Positions 25,150 through 35,414 are shown, numbered from the stretch's first letter. The stretch is DNA of 64,000 nt from Humibacter sp. RRB41 (GCF_022761015.1 NZ_JAKWJQ010000001.1:558001-622000), one strand, 5' to 3'. Notes: generated by a model from the letters alone, not told the origin. Translations and numbers: made by a program.

Positions 25150-25926
25150 CTAGTGCTCGCCCCCGTCCACCCGCCCGTCGAGCACTGCCGTTGCGCGCAC
25201 TCTGGCGCTCGGCGCCTCGTGACCGGATGCCAGCCGCTCGATGATCTCGTTCATCACCAGCTCGACGGTGCCCGGCATGTCGACGGCATCCGGATCGAGC
25301 AGCCACTGCACCTGCAGGCCGTCCATCACGGCGATCAGGGCGCTGGCCGCGTCGTTCAGTTCTTTCTCCGACGGCCCGTCGCCGACGACCTCGCGGATGA
25401 CCTCGACCAGCTTCGCGCGCAGCCCCACCATGCGGCCGCGAAAGTACTCCTGCGCCGGATGCCCCTCGGTCACCGACTCCGCTGACAGCACCGCATAGGT
25501 CTGCACGACCCCGCGCTGCTGCGTGTTGAGCTCGACGGTATCGAGCAGGTGCGACAGGAACGCCGGTCCGACGACCTGCGGCATGCCCTGCACGCCATCG
25601 ACAGCCTCGCCGTCGCGGTAGCGCAGCACAGCGACGAGCAGGCCCTCCTTGCTGCCGAAGTGGTGCAGCACGCCGGCATGCGTCATGCCGGCCTGCTGGG
25701 CGACCTCGACGAGAGCGCCCTTGTTGTAGCCGTGGGCGCCGAACACGCTCATCGCGGCCTTGAGCACTGCTTCGCGGCGCTCGAGCGTGCGGGCCTGTTG
25801 CTTCGACGGTGGCTTCTTCTGCGCATGGTTCGCCGCTTGTTCCGCGGTCAGGGGCACATTCTGCTCGCTGAATGTCGTAGTGGGCGACGCTGCCTGGTCG
25901 GCCGTGCCATCCGCGTGATCGGACAC
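25150..25926 (-). CDS. TetR-family regulator, divergent from the GH3 locus
   Basis: This 258-residue regulator has a long Ala/Gln-rich N-terminal arm. The TetR helix-turn-helix lies at about residues 55-100 (AVLKAAMSVFGAHGYNKGALVEVAQQAGMT). The AGVLHHFGSKEGLL segment is typical of TetR repressors with sugar-locus neighbours. GTG at 25926 follows GAGGAGG. It is divergent from the GH3 gene with an ACTTAC/GTAAGT operator between them. It is probably the local repressor of the GH3-ABC transporter genes, with an unidentified sugar effector. Confidence 0.85.
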   Translation of the reverse strand: MSDHADGTADQAASPTTTFSEQNVPLTAEQAANHAQKKPPSKQQARTLERREAVLKAAMSVFGAHGYNKGALVEVAQQAGMTHAGVLHHFGSKEGLLVAVLRYRDGEAVDGVQGMPQVVGPAFLSHLLDTVELNTQQRGVVQTYAVLSAESVTEGHPAQEYFRGRMVGLRAKLVEVIREVVGDGPSEKELNDAASALIAVMDGLQVQWLLDPDAVDMPGTVELVMNEIIERLASGHEAPSARVRATAVLDGRVDGGEH

Positions 25927-25999
25927 CGCTGCCTCCTCGAAGGACCGCTTGTCGCGACGCAAGGGGCATCGCCGCGTTACGGAAACGTTATCGGGTTTA

Positions 26000-26017
26000 A
26001 CTTACTGACATGTAAGT
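26000..26017. promoter_or_regulatory. Operator between TetR and GH3 genes
   Basis: ACTTAC-TGACAT-GTAAGT is a perfect 6-base inverted repeat, extended on the right by an extra AA. It lies about 60 bases before the GH3 start and 75 bases before the TetR start, and is the AT-richest part of the gap. Confidence 0.6.
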
Positions 26018-26075
26018 AACTGTGCCAGCATGGCCTGCGTCCCCCTCAACGACGAGCCTGATTCGGAGTATAGGC

Positions 26076-28658
26076 GTGAGCCCCAGCCCGGCCTCCCAGA
26101 CAGCACCAGCTGCATCCGTCAGCGCCGCATCAGGACCCGATGCCTCCATGCGGGTGTCGATCGCGTCGGCCATCAGGCGGCTGAGTCTGACTGAGAAGGT
26201 GCGGCTGCTGACCGGTTCGAACACGTGGACGCTCCACGCGTCGGGCGCGATCGGGCTGCGGTCGCTCACGGTCTCCGACGGTCCGATCGGTGTTCGAGGA
26301 ATCGACGGCGACGGCATCCCCTCTGCGCAGCTTCCCGCCCCGAGCGCGACCGCCGCCACGTGGGACCGTGACCTGATCGCACGCCTCGGCGCACTGATGG
26401 CGAACGAGGCGAAGCGCAAGGGCGTCGACGTCATCCTGGCCCCTGTCGTCAATCTGCAGCGCAGTCCCGTCGGCGGCCGGCACTTCGAGTGCCTGTCGGA
26501 AGATCCGCTGCTCGCGGGAAGCCTCGCGGTGCCGTTCATCAGCGGCATCCAGGTCGAGGGCATCGCAGCCTGCGTCAAGCATTTCGTCGGCAACGAGACC
26601 GAGACCGATCGCACCGAGTACCACTCGGCGATCGACGAGCGAACGCTGCGAGAGGTCTACCTCGCGCCGTTCCAGCAGGTCATCGAGCAGGCCCGTTCAT
26701 GGACGATCATGGCCGCGTACAACGAGCTGGATGCGCTTGGCGAGGACTCGCCCGCCACCGCGCACACGGCTCTGATCACCGACGTGCTGAAAGGCGAGTG
26801 GGGCTACGACGGCGTCGTCATCAGCGACTGGCTCGCCACGAAGACCGCTGTCGAGCCTGCGCTGGCTGGGCTCGACCTCGTCATGCCCGGCCCAGGCGGA
26901 CCCTGGGACGAGGACCTCCTCGCCGCTGTCGAGCGCGGAGACGTCTGCGAGTCGGTGATCGACGACAAGGTGGCCCGCATCCTGCTGCTCGCGCAGCGCG
27001 TCGGTGCGCTCGGCGAGGTGTTCGCGGAGGGCTTGGACGAAGCGGACCCGGTACGACCGCGTGACGCGAGCATGCTGCAGCCCGGTTCGGATGCCGTGCG
27101 CGCCCAACTGCGCGAGGCGGCCGCGCGCTCGACAGTCGTGCTGCGCAACGAGCAGAGCCTGCTGCCGCTCGATCCCGCCGTGCGCAGCATCGCGCTGATC
27201 GGCGCCAACGCGGTGACACCGTTCGTGCAGGGTGGTGGGAGCGCCCACGTCGACCCGCCGCTTCTCTCCGACCCGCTTCAGGCGCTGACCGAGGCGTTCC
27301 CTGGCGCGGCCGTCACGCTGCACCGTGGTGGCAGCACGCTCGTCGGCGCGCCGGTGGTCGCGGATGCAGACCTCGCTGCACCCGACGGCACGCAGGGCAT
27401 CCGCGCTGAGCTGCTCGACGAGAGCGGCGTCGTCGTCGCGACCAGGAGCATCCCGTCGGCACAGGGCTCGGTGTGGATCACCGACCTCCCCGACGCAGCC
27501 GCTTCGGTCCGCCTCACCACCGCCGTCGCACTGCGCGAGCCGGGCGAGCATCTCGTCGAGATCGCGCCGGTCGGAGCGCACACGGTCGTGGTGAACGGGC
27601 GCGAGGTGTCGGCATCCCGCCAGGTCGTCGGCCCCGAGGTCGTGCTCGACTCGTCGTACGCCAACCCGCAGGCCGTCGCGGCGCGGCTGTCGGGTGGAAC
27701 GGATGCCGCAGCCCGCATCACCGTGACCGCCCAGGTCGTCGACGCCCACGCCTTCGGCCGCTTCGCCCGCGTTCACCTGCGGCATCTCGCCCCCGAGGTC
27801 GGCGCCGACGTCGAGATCGCGGAGGCGGTCGCCGCCGCGGCAGCCGCCGATGTCGCCGTCGTCGTGATCGGCACCAACCCCGAGACGGAGTCCGAGGGCT
27901 GGGACCGCCCGACCCTCGCTCTGCCGGGGCACCAGGACGAACTCGTGCGACGCGTTGCAGAGGCGAATCCGCGCGCGGTCGTCGTCGTGAACGCCGGAGC
28001 GCCGGTGCTGCTGCCGTGGCTCGAGGAGGTTTCCACCGTTCTCTGGTGGTGGCTGCCCGGCCAGGAGGCCGGCGCTTCGCTCGCCGACGTGCTCACCGGC
28101 GCGACCGAGCCGTCGGGTCGGCTTCCCTGGACCCTTCCCGCGTCCGAGGCCGACGTTCCCGTTCCCAACGGCCTCCCGGTGAACGGTCGCATCGTCTACC
28201 GCGAGGGCGTGGATGTCGGTCACCGCGCCTGGGACCGGCTCGGTCGAACCCCAGCCCGTGAGTTCGGCTTCGGACTCGGCTACACGACGTGGCGCTACGA
28301 TGCCGTGGCCGCGGCATCCGTTGCCGAGGGAGACCTCGAGGTCGACGTCGTCGTCAGCAACATCGGCGATCGACCCGGCCGTGAGGTCGTGCAGGTCTAC
28401 CTCGAGCCCGCCGAAGCGGATGACTCGCGCCCGCTGCGCTGGCTCGCCGGCTTCGCGACGCTCGACGTCGCGCCAAGGGAGCAGGGCACGGCGCACGTCG
28501 TCATCCCCCACCGTTCCTTCCAGATCTGGGACACCGAGGCGCACGCCTGGGCCACACCGGAGTGCGCCTATCTGGTGCACGCCGGCAGGTCCAGTCGCGA
28601 CCTACGGATCTCAGCCACCGTCACCGGATCCGCAGCCGGTGACGGAGCTCCGCAGTAA
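26076..28658 (+). CDS. Glycoside hydrolase family 3 beta-glycosidase
   Basis: This 860-residue protein lacks a signal peptide, so it is cytoplasmic. The N-terminal GH3 barrel includes SDGPIGVRG, KHFVGNETETDR and the catalytic nucleophile in VISDW (D251). It continues with the (alpha/beta)6 domain, a PA14-like insert (about residues 425-510) and a C-terminal fibronectin III-like domain. Family members hydrolyse beta-glucosides or beta-xylosides. It precedes a complete ABC importer, fitting breakdown of imported oligosaccharides. GTG at 26076 follows GGAGTATAG. A start further upstream is less likely. Confidence 0.9.
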   Translation: MSPSPASQTAPAASVSAASGPDASMRVSIASAIRRLSLTEKVRLLTGSNTWTLHASGAIGLRSLTVSDGPIGVRGIDGDGIPSAQLPAPSATAATWDRDLIARLGALMANEAKRKGVDVILAPVVNLQRSPVGGRHFECLSEDPLLAGSLAVPFISGIQVEGIAACVKHFVGNETETDRTEYHSAIDERTLREVYLAPFQQVIEQARSWTIMAAYNELDALGEDSPATAHTALITDVLKGEWGYDGVVISDWLATKTAVEPALAGLDLVMPGPGGPWDEDLLAAVERGDVCESVIDDKVARILLLAQRVGALGEVFAEGLDEADPVRPRDASMLQPGSDAVRAQLREAAARSTVVLRNEQSLLPLDPAVRSIALIGANAVTPFVQGGGSAHVDPPLLSDPLQALTEAFPGAAVTLHRGGSTLVGAPVVADADLAAPDGTQGIRAELLDESGVVVATRSIPSAQGSVWITDLPDAAASVRLTTAVALREPGEHLVEIAPVGAHTVVVNGREVSASRQVVGPEVVLDSSYANPQAVAARLSGGTDAAARITVTAQVVDAHAFGRFARVHLRHLAPEVGADVEIAEAVAAAAAADVAVVVIGTNPETESEGWDRPTLALPGHQDELVRRVAEANPRAVVVVNAGAPVLLPWLEEVSTVLWWWLPGQEAGASLADVLTGATEPSGRLPWTLPASEADVPVPNGLPVNGRIVYREGVDVGHRAWDRLGRTPAREFGFGLGYTTWRYDAVAAASVAEGDLEVDVVVSNIGDRPGREVVQVYLEPAEADDSRPLRWLAGFATLDVAPREQGTAHVVIPHRSFQIWDTEAHAWATPECAYLVHAGRSSRDLRISATVTGSAAGDGAPQ

Positions 28659-28699
28659 CAGCACCCCTATCCCCTCACCATGCAAGGAGGCATAGAGAA

Positions 28700-30358
28700 A
28701 TGAAGATCAAGAAAGGACTGATCGCCGCAGCAGTGGCGATCGCTGCCGTCGGGCTCACGCTCTCCGGCTGCTCGAGCAGTTCGGGCAGCTCGAGTTCGGG
28801 CTCCCACGCGCTGACCATCGGCATGCCGAACGGTCCGCAGACCAACAACTCGAACCCGTTCCTGAACACCTCGGCGGCATCGTCGCTCGGCTACCGATTC
28901 GCGATCTACGAACCGCTCGCCGAAGTGAACGACACCCGCCCGGCGAACAAGGCAGTTCCGTGGCTGGCCAAGTCCTGGAAATGGAATCAGGATTACACGC
29001 AACTGACCATCACCGCCCGCGACGGCGTGAAGTGGTCGGACGGCAAGCCGTTCACCGCGAAGGACATCGCGTACTCCCTCGAGCTGCGCAAGAAGAACGC
29101 GGCGCTGAACACCGAGGGTCTGCCCTACGGCGACATCACCACAAGTGGCGACACCGTCACTGTCGACTTCACGACCGGTCAGTACGTCAACCAGATCAAG
29201 GTGCTGCAGCTCTTCATCGTGCCGGAGCACATCTGGAAGAACATCTCCGACCCGACGAAGGACGCGAACAAGAATCCGGTCGGCACCGGACCGTACGTGC
29301 TGAAGAGCTGGACGACGCAGGCCGTCACGCTCGATGCCAACCCGGACTACTGGGGCGGCAAGCTCGCGGCACCTCAGCTGCGCTACACGTCGTACAGCGG
29401 CAACGACACCCTCACTACGGCGCTCTCGACGGGTGCTGCGCAGTGGGGTTGGACGTTCATCGCCGACTACCAGAACGTGTACATCAACAAGGACAAGGCC
29501 CACAACCAGGCCTTCTTCCCCGCCGGTCTCGGCATCGACTACCTCGCCCTGAACACGCAGAAGGCGCCGTTCAACGACGTCGCGGTGCGTGAGGCGCTGA
29601 ACTCCGTGGTCGACCGTGCCAAGGAGAGCAAGGTCGCCGAGTCGGGCATCTTCCCGGAGTTGAAGAACGTGACGGGCATCCCCACGCCCGCCGGCTCCTC
29701 GTTCATCGCCGACGCGTACAAGGACAAGACCTTCAAGGTCGACGTCACCACCGCGAAGAAGACGTTGACGGACGCCGGGTACACGTACAAGGGCTCGACG
29801 CTGATCGGCAAGGATGGTCAGCCTGTCACGTTCACGCTCATCGACCCTGCTGGATGGAACGACTACGACTCCGGCCTGACGCTCATCGCTGCGTCGGCGA
29901 AGTCGATCGGCATCGACGCGAAGGTCGACACACCGACCGCCGACTCCTGGACCGACTCCCTGAACACCGGTGACTTCCAGGCAGCGCTGCACTGGACCAA
30001 CGCCGGCGTGACGCCCTGGGAGATGTACTCCGACATGTTCGATCCGGCGTACTACGTGCCAGCCGGCCAGACCGCTGTCTGGAACTACGGTCGCTACCAG
30101 AACGACGACGCGAAGGCGCTGTTCAAGGAGTACACGGACGCGACGGACGACGCGGGCCGCGCAAAGGCACTGGACGGCCTGCAGAAGATCTACCTCGACG
30201 AGGTTCCGACGATCGCGATGGATGCCCGTCCGGCAGGCGCTGAATTCTCCTCGAAGTACTACACGGGGTGGCCGTCCGAGAGCAACGCGTACGCCAACCC
30301 GCAGCCGACGGTTCCGAACGTCGCGCTGATCCTCACCAAGCTGAAGGCCGCCAAGTAG
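28700..30358 (+). CDS. ABC transporter substrate-binding lipoprotein, family 5
   Basis: This 552-residue lipoprotein has a lipobox LSGC (Cys24) and a Ser/Gly linker. The family 5 (oligopeptide/dipeptide/oligosaccharide) fold shows AIYEPLAEVN, ITARDGVKWSDGKPFTAKDI and VGTGPYVLKSW. The family also binds cello-, xylo- and manno-oligosaccharides. Placement directly after a GH3 gene argues for a sugar ligand rather than peptides. AAGGAGG lies ten bases before the ATG. It is the first gene of the importer and is likely transcribed with the GH3 gene, 41 bases upstream. Confidence 0.9.
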   Translation: MKIKKGLIAAAVAIAAVGLTLSGCSSSSGSSSSGSHALTIGMPNGPQTNNSNPFLNTSAASSLGYRFAIYEPLAEVNDTRPANKAVPWLAKSWKWNQDYTQLTITARDGVKWSDGKPFTAKDIAYSLELRKKNAALNTEGLPYGDITTSGDTVTVDFTTGQYVNQIKVLQLFIVPEHIWKNISDPTKDANKNPVGTGPYVLKSWTTQAVTLDANPDYWGGKLAAPQLRYTSYSGNDTLTTALSTGAAQWGWTFIADYQNVYINKDKAHNQAFFPAGLGIDYLALNTQKAPFNDVAVREALNSVVDRAKESKVAESGIFPELKNVTGIPTPAGSSFIADAYKDKTFKVDVTTAKKTLTDAGYTYKGSTLIGKDGQPVTFTLIDPAGWNDYDSGLTLIAASAKSIGIDAKVDTPTADSWTDSLNTGDFQAALHWTNAGVTPWEMYSDMFDPAYYVPAGQTAVWNYGRYQNDDAKALFKEYTDATDDAGRAKALDGLQKIYLDEVPTIAMDARPAGAEFSSKYYTGWPSESNAYANPQPTVPNVALILTKLKAAK

Positions 30359-30368
30359 CGCCCTCAGC

Positions 30369-30475
30369 TCCCTGAGCGAGCGGAGCGAGTCGAAGGGTCG
30401 TCCAAGGCAAGGGCCGCCCCAAGGCAAGGCCACCCGGGCTCCTAGTCCTTCGACTCGCTGGCGCTCGCTCAGGGA
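30369..30475. repeat. Inverted pair of dispersed repeats forming a large hairpin
   Basis: Arms at 30369-30396 and 30447-30475 are near-perfect inverted copies (one small indel) of a repeat beginning CCCTGAGCGAGCG and ending GTCGAAGG. The left copy (30370-30397) is identical over 28 bases to 60757-60784. Between the arms lies a C-rich 50-base spacer. The hairpin separates the highly expressed binding-protein gene from the membrane components, so it may lower downstream expression or protect the upstream mRNA. Confidence 0.75.
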
Positions 30476-30565
30476 ACTGGTCACGGTGAACCCGTCGGAC
30501 CATGCCCCGACGGGTTCACCGGACATGATTCCCTTTCCGCGAACCACGCAGAACCAGGTAATTCG

Positions 30566-31708
30566 ATGAGCAACGACGCCACCGGCGACGCGACCGAACA
30601 GGCCGCTGCCGGGCATCCTCTCCCCGCCCCCGAAGCAGCCGTGCTCGAGGCGGTGCATCTCACCAAGCACTTTCCGCTGCGAGGCATCCGAAGCTCCGGC
30701 GTCGTGCACGCCGTCGACGACTTCAACGTCGCGCTGCGACCAGGTCACGTCGTCGCCCTCGTCGGCGAGTCGGGGTCCGGCAAGTCCACCGTGGCGCGCC
30801 TGCTCGCCAGGCTGTACACGCAGACCAGCGGAGAGCTCCTGCTGCACGGCAAGCCTGTCACGGCCAAGCGGGGCAAGGCATTCCGCAGGTACACGCGCAA
30901 CGCGCAGATGATCTTCCAGGACCCGTTCGCGTCACTCAACCCGGTGCACACCGTGCGATACGTGCTCACAAGGGCCGTGCGCATCCAGACCCCTGGTCTG
31001 CGAGGCGAGAAGCTCGAGGAGCAGCTCAACGATCTCTTGAATCGGGTGCAATTGAGCCCGGAGCGATATCTCGACAAGTTTCCCCACGAGCTCTCCGGCG
31101 GTCAGCGCCAGCGCGTCGTGATCGCCCGAGCGCTCGCCGCGGACCCCGAGGTACTGCTGGCGGACGAGCCGATCTCGATGCTCGACGTGTCGATCCGCGT
31201 CGGCATCCTGAACCTGCTGCAGGACCTGCGCGACCGATTCGGCATCGCGATCCTCTACATCACGCACGACATCGCGTCCGCTCGCTACTTCGCCGATGAG
31301 ACGTACGTCATGTACGCGGGCCGGGTCGTCGAGACCGGCGACAGCGAGTCGACGACGCAGCAGCCCGCCCACCCATACACACAGCTGCTCGTGCGCTCTG
31401 CACCCGACCCCGACAACCTCGCCGTGCTCGACAAGACCGGGGCGAAGGGCGAGCCGCCGAACATGGTGAAGCCGCCATCGGGATGCCGGTTCCGCCCGCG
31501 CTGCCCGTTCGCCACCGCCCTCTGCGAGACCGCGCCACCGATGTTCGACATCGCTCCAGACCGTCAGGTCGCGTGCTGGGGTTACGCCGACAAGGTCGAA
31601 GGCGGTGTTGATGCCGTGCCTCAGGATGCCAGGGCGCAGGGCGTGCGGATCCCCGACCTCGGGGAGGCGGCCGCGCCCGTCATCCCGCTGAAGGAGGTCG
31701 CCGCGTGA
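30566..31708 (+). CDS. ABC transporter ATP-binding protein (OppF/DppF type)
   Basis: This 380-residue ATPase has Walker [10 protein letters not shown] (residues 67-75), the [11 protein letters not shown]-loop, signature LSGGQRQRV, Walker [12 protein letters not shown] and the family C-terminal extension. That extension carries the Cys cluster [14 protein letters not shown] typical of oligopeptide/oligosaccharide importers. It powers uptake together with the two permeases and the second ATPase downstream. Its stop overlaps the next start by four bases. Confidence 0.92.
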   Translation: MSNDATGDATEQAAAGHPLPAPEAAVLEAVHLTKHFPLRGIRSSGVVHAVDDFNVALRPGHVVALVGESGSGKSTVARLLARLYTQTSGELLLHGKPVTAKRGKAFRRYTRNAQMIFQDPFASLNPVHTVRYVLTRAVRIQTPGLRGEKLEEQLNDLLNRVQLSPERYLDKFPHELSGGQRQRVVIARALAADPEVLLADEPISMLDVSIRVGILNLLQDLRDRFGIAILYITHDIASARYFADETYVMYAGRVVETGDSESTTQQPAHPYTQLLVRSAPDPDNLAVLDKTGAKGEPPNMVKPPSGCRFRPRCPFATALCETAPPMFDIAPDRQVACWGYADKVEGGVDAVPQDARAQGVRIPDLGEAAAPVIPLKEVAA

Positions 31709-32685
31709 AGTTCCTCGTTCGCCGAATCATCTTCTACGTGATCACGGCGTGGGCGGCCATCACCCTCAACTTCGTGATCCCCCGGCTGATGCCCGGCAAC
31801 CCGGTGCAGTCCCTGATCAACAAGTTCCAGGGACAGCTGTCGACCAGTGCGACCCACTCGCTGTACGTGCTGTTCGGACTCGACAAGAAGCAGAGCCTCT
31901 GGGATCAGTACTGGACCTACTGGGGCGAGCTGCTGCATGGCAATCTCGGCATCTCGTTCGCGTACTTCCCGACCCCGGTCAGCGAGGTCATCGGGCAGGC
32001 GCTGCCGTGGACGATCGCCCTGGTCGGGCTCTCGACGATCATCTCGGTGGTGCTCGGCACACTGCTCGGCACGTTCATCGGGTGGCGTCGCGGCACCTGG
32101 ATGGACGGCGTGCTGCCCGTCACCACCTTCTTCTCCTCTGTGCCGTACTTCTGGCTCGGCCTCATCTTCATCGCTGTTTTCGCCGTGCTCCTCCCGGTCT
32201 TCCCTGCGGGCGGTGGCTACGACGGCGCCCTGATTCCGGCGTTCAACACCGAGTTCATCGGCTCGGTGCTGCAGCACGCAGCTCTGCCGGCGATCACGAT
32301 CGTGCTGTCGTCGGTCGCGGGCTGGATCCTCTCCCAGCGCAACATGATGGTCACCGTCACGTCGGAGGACTACGTCACCGTCGCACAGGCGAAGGGCCTC
32401 AAGGAACGCACCGTGATGTTCGACTACGCGGCACGCAACGCGATCCTCCCCCAGGTGTCGGGCTTCGCGCTGTCGCTCGGCTTCGTGGTGTCTGGAACCC
32501 TCGTCATGGAGCTGGTCTTCTCGTATCCCGGAATCGGGTATTCCCTGTTCCAGGCGATCAACGCCCATGACTATCCGCTGATGCAGGGCATCTTCCTCGT
32601 CATCACCATTTCGGTGCTGATCGCGAACATCATCGCCGACATGGTCTACGTGTTCCTCGATCCGCGCACCCGACAGGAGGGCTGA
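31705..32685 (+). CDS. ABC transporter permease (DppB/OppB type)
   Basis: This 326-residue permease has six predicted helices. The first is followed by the typical [13 protein letters not shown] motif, and the EAA-like loop is present in [29 protein letters not shown]. It forms half of the membrane channel. The GTG start overlaps the preceding stop (GTGA), showing translational coupling. Confidence 0.92.
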   Translation: MKFLVRRIIFYVITAWAAITLNFVIPRLMPGNPVQSLINKFQGQLSTSATHSLYVLFGLDKKQSLWDQYWTYWGELLHGNLGISFAYFPTPVSEVIGQALPWTIALVGLSTIISVVLGTLLGTFIGWRRGTWMDGVLPVTTFFSSVPYFWLGLIFIAVFAVLLPVFPAGGGYDGALIPAFNTEFIGSVLQHAALPAITIVLSSVAGWILSQRNMMVTVTSEDYVTVAQAKGLKERTVMFDYAARNAILPQVSGFALSLGFVVSGTLVMELVFSYPGIGYSLFQAINAHDYPLMQGIFLVITISVLIANIIADMVYVFLDPRTRQEG

Positions 32686-32687
32686 GA

Positions 32688-33785
32688 ATGTCGAATGCTC
32701 CGATCGTCAACGACGCAGAGATCATCGGAACGGATGTCACGTCGCAGCCGACTCCGACCGCCACCTCTGCAGGCGGCAAGCGTCACCGCAAGCGCTTCGC
32801 GTCCCTGCGCAACGCGAAGTCCATCACGGGCCTCGTGATCTTCGGCGTCTTCGTGATCCTGGCGATCATCGGTCCGTGGATCGCGCCGTACGATCCCAGC
32901 GCGATCACGAACGATCTGCTGCTGCCACCCGGTCCGCAGCACTGGCTCGGCACAGATCACCTCGGGCGGGACATCCTGTCGCAGCTACTGGTCGGCACGC
33001 AGGGCGTCATGATCGTCGGAGTGCTCGCCGGCGTGCTGGCGACCGCGCTCGCCGTGCTGATCGGCGTGAGCGCCGGATTCCTCGGCGGGGCGGCGGACGA
33101 GATCCTCTCCGCGCTGTCGAACATCTTCCTGGTGATCCCTGCCCTGCCGCTGATCGTGATCGTCGCCGGTGCGTTGCCCAACGCAGGCAACCTGCTGATC
33201 GCGTTCGTGCTGGCCGTCACAGGATGGGCATGGGGCGCGCGCATCCTGCGTGCTCAGACGCTCTCGCTGCGCGGTCGGGACTTCATCGAGGCCTCGAGGG
33301 CCAACGGCGAATCGACGTGGCGCATCGTGTGGTTCGAGACGCTGCCGAACCTCACGGCGATCATCGCCTCGAGCTTCATCAGCACGGTGACGTTCGCGGT
33401 GCTGACGCAGACCACGCTCGCGTTCATCGGCGTCACATCGGTCACCGACTGGAGCTGGGGAACGGTGCTCTACTGGGCCCAAGCCAACGGCGCGCTCGCG
33501 CGCGGCGCATGGTGGTGGTTCGTGCCGGCCGGTCTGCTGATCGCGATCCTCGGCATGTCGCTCACGTTGATCAACTTCGGCATCGACGAGTTCGTGAATC
33601 CGCGCCTGCGACTCGCGGGGCTCAGCGCGCGCAGGATGCGCAAGACGGGCATCCGCCCGCGCATCGGGTTCACCGCCATGGTGCGCGATGCTCCGACGGC
33701 TCACGGCCCTGCACCCTCCGCAGTGCCGGTCCCTGCGGTACCAGCAACACCATCGTCAGCCAATGCACCGGAGGCATCCCGATGA
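32688..33785 (+). CDS. ABC transporter permease (DppC/OppC type)
   Basis: This 365-residue permease has a cytoplasmic N-terminal arm, then the family motif GPWIAPYDPSAI. HWLGTDHLGRDILSQLL follows, and the EAA loop (GRDFIEASRANGESTWRIVW). It pairs with the preceding permease. The C-terminal 40 residues are Pro/Ala-rich and unusual in length. It starts two bases after the previous stop, and its own stop overlaps the next start. Confidence 0.92.
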   Translation: MSNAPIVNDAEIIGTDVTSQPTPTATSAGGKRHRKRFASLRNAKSITGLVIFGVFVILAIIGPWIAPYDPSAITNDLLLPPGPQHWLGTDHLGRDILSQLLVGTQGVMIVGVLAGVLATALAVLIGVSAGFLGGAADEILSALSNIFLVIPALPLIVIVAGALPNAGNLLIAFVLAVTGWAWGARILRAQTLSLRGRDFIEASRANGESTWRIVWFETLPNLTAIIASSFISTVTFAVLTQTTLAFIGVTSVTDWSWGTVLYWAQANGALARGAWWWFVPAGLLIAILGMSLTLINFGIDEFVNPRLRLAGLSARRMRKTGIRPRIGFTAMVRDAPTAHGPAPSAVPVPAVPATPSSANAPEASR

Positions 33786-34879
33786 ACACCGTTTCCACCC
33801 AGGCTCCCGACAGCACCCGCGGGTCCGTGCGCGGCACCGGCGCCGGCCGACCGGTGCTCGAGATCAAGAATCTTTCGGTCGACTACGGCTACGGCGAGGA
33901 CCGCGTGCACGCCCTGCGCAACGTGAGCCTCACGCTCCGCGAAGGCGAGGTGCTCGGGCTTGCAGGCGAGTCCGGCTGCGGCAAGTCGACCCTCGTCTAC
34001 GGCGCGACCCGGCTGCTGCCGCCGCCGGGGCTGATCTCCAGCGGCGAGGTGCTCTACTATCCGGAGGACGGCGGCGAGCCGGTCGACATCCTGCGCCAGC
34101 CGGAGGACGCTCTGCGCGCCAGCCGCTGGCAGGACACGGCGATCGTTTTCCAGGGTGCGATGAACTCGCTGAACCCTGTGCACCGCATCGGGCGGCAGAT
34201 CACCGATGCCATCGCCGCGCATCGCCCGGAGACGACGAAGGCGGAACGCCAGGATCGCGCTCGCGAACTGCTCGACATGGTCGGAATCGACCCAGGGCGC
34301 ATCTCGTCGTTCCCGCACCAGCTCTCCGGCGGCATGCGGCAGCGCGTGATGATCGCGATGGCGCTCGCCCTCGAGCCTCGGGTGCTCATCATGGACGAAC
34401 CGACGACCGCCCTCGACGTGGTGATGCAGCGGCAGATCATCGAGCAGATCGTAGACCTGCGCCAGAATCTCGGATTCTCGGTCATCTTCATCACGCACGA
34501 CGTGTCGCTGCTCATCGAGATCGCCGACCGCATCGCGATCATGTATGCGGGCGACATCGTGGAGCAGGGACCGGCGTCGCGCATGTACCGTCAGCCCAGA
34601 CATCCGTACACTCGTGGCCTTCTGAACTCGTTTCCCCCACTGCGTGGTCCCAGGCGCGAGATGACGGGAATCCCCGGGTCGCCGCCCGACCTGGTGAACC
34701 TGCCGACCGGATGCCCCTACCACCCGCGCTGCCCCTACGCGATGCCGATCTGCAGCGAGAAGATCCCGACACTCATCGAACCGACCGCGGGCGGCTCCGA
34801 ACCTGGACGCCTCGTCGCGTGCTGGCTCGAGGAGGATGCGGAGGCCACCGTTCCGCCGGAGCTCGCGGTGCGGGCGTAG
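33782..34879 (+). CDS. ABC transporter ATP-binding protein (OppD/DppD type)
   Basis: This 365-residue ATPase has Walker A GESGCGKST, the FQGAMNSLNPV Q-loop, signature LSGGMRQRV, Walker B LIMDEPTTALD and H-loop ITHDVS. It ends with the oligopeptide-type C-terminal CPYHPRCPYAMPIC cluster. It completes a five-component importer with both ATPases encoded. ATG at 33782 overlaps the permease stop (ATGA). The order binding protein, F-type ATPase, B, C, D-type ATPase is less common than B-C-D-F. Confidence 0.92.
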   Translation: MNTVSTQAPDSTRGSVRGTGAGRPVLEIKNLSVDYGYGEDRVHALRNVSLTLREGEVLGLAGESGCGKSTLVYGATRLLPPPGLISSGEVLYYPEDGGEPVDILRQPEDALRASRWQDTAIVFQGAMNSLNPVHRIGRQITDAIAAHRPETTKAERQDRARELLDMVGIDPGRISSFPHQLSGGMRQRVMIAMALALEPRVLIMDEPTTALDVVMQRQIIEQIVDLRQNLGFSVIFITHDVSLLIEIADRIAIMYAGDIVEQGPASRMYRQPRHPYTRGLLNSFPPLRGPRREMTGIPGSPPDLVNLPTGCPYHPRCPYAMPICSEKIPTLIEPTAGGSEPGRLVACWLEEDAEATVPPELAVRA

Positions 34880-34916
34880 GCGAGCGCTCGCGCACTCGGC
34901 CGGGACCTGCTGCCCT

Positions 34917-35405
34917 TCAGACCGATGCGGCGCCGGATTCCGCCGCGGCGATCGTCTTCTCCGGCACGTGAACGGCGGTGATCTCGAGCGCGTCGAGCGC
35001 AGCCGTCACCGTGGCGAATTCGTCGTCGTCCAGTCCGTCGAGCAGCACCGAGATGCGCTCGGCGCGTTCGATGCGTGCGCTACGCACGGCGGCGGATCCT
35101 GCGGCGGTCGCGCTGACGAGCGACGAGCGTCCGTCGACCGGATCCGCGTGTCGATCGACGAGCCCGCGCGACTCCAGCTCGGCGATCACGCGCGTCGCGC
35201 TGGGCGCGGCGATCGACTCGATGCGGCCGAGGTCGCCTGGACGCAGCGGCCCCTTGCGCACGATGCTCGAGAGTGCAGAGAGCTGTGCCTGGGTCAGGCC
35301 CTCGCCGACCGGGCGGATGCGCCGGTTGATGCGTCCGATCGCCACCGCGAGTCGAGCGGCGGTCTCGGCGCGATCGAGCGGGGCGGGCTCGGACGAATTG
35401 GGCAT
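34917..35405 (-). CDS. MarR-family regulator, in operon with MFS exporter
   Basis: This 162-residue protein has the MarR winged helix (GLTQAQLSALSSIVRKGPLRPGDLGRIESIAAPSATRVI) and a wing with DPVDGRSS. It follows the MFS gene by nine bases on the same strand. It probably represses the pair at the AAGTAA palindrome upstream of the MFS gene and is released by a drug-like ligand. Confidence 0.88.
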   Translation of the reverse strand: MPNSSEPAPLDRAETAARLAVAIGRINRRIRPVGEGLTQAQLSALSSIVRKGPLRPGDLGRIESIAAPSATRVIAELESRGLVDRHADPVDGRSSLVSATAAGSAAVRSARIERAERISVLLDGLDDDEFATVTAALDALEITAVHVPEKTIAAAESGAASV

Positions 35406-35414
35406 CCGTCGATC

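Noticed and set aside
26697-28580. A 627-residue minus-strand frame opposite the GH3 gene
   Set aside because: The GH3 frame carries catalytic motifs throughout; the antisense frame does not resemble any protein.
30359-30565. Possible CRISPR-like or small RNA element between the binding protein and ATPase genes
   Set aside because: There are only two inverted copies, not direct repeats with spacers. They match the dispersed repeat family instead.
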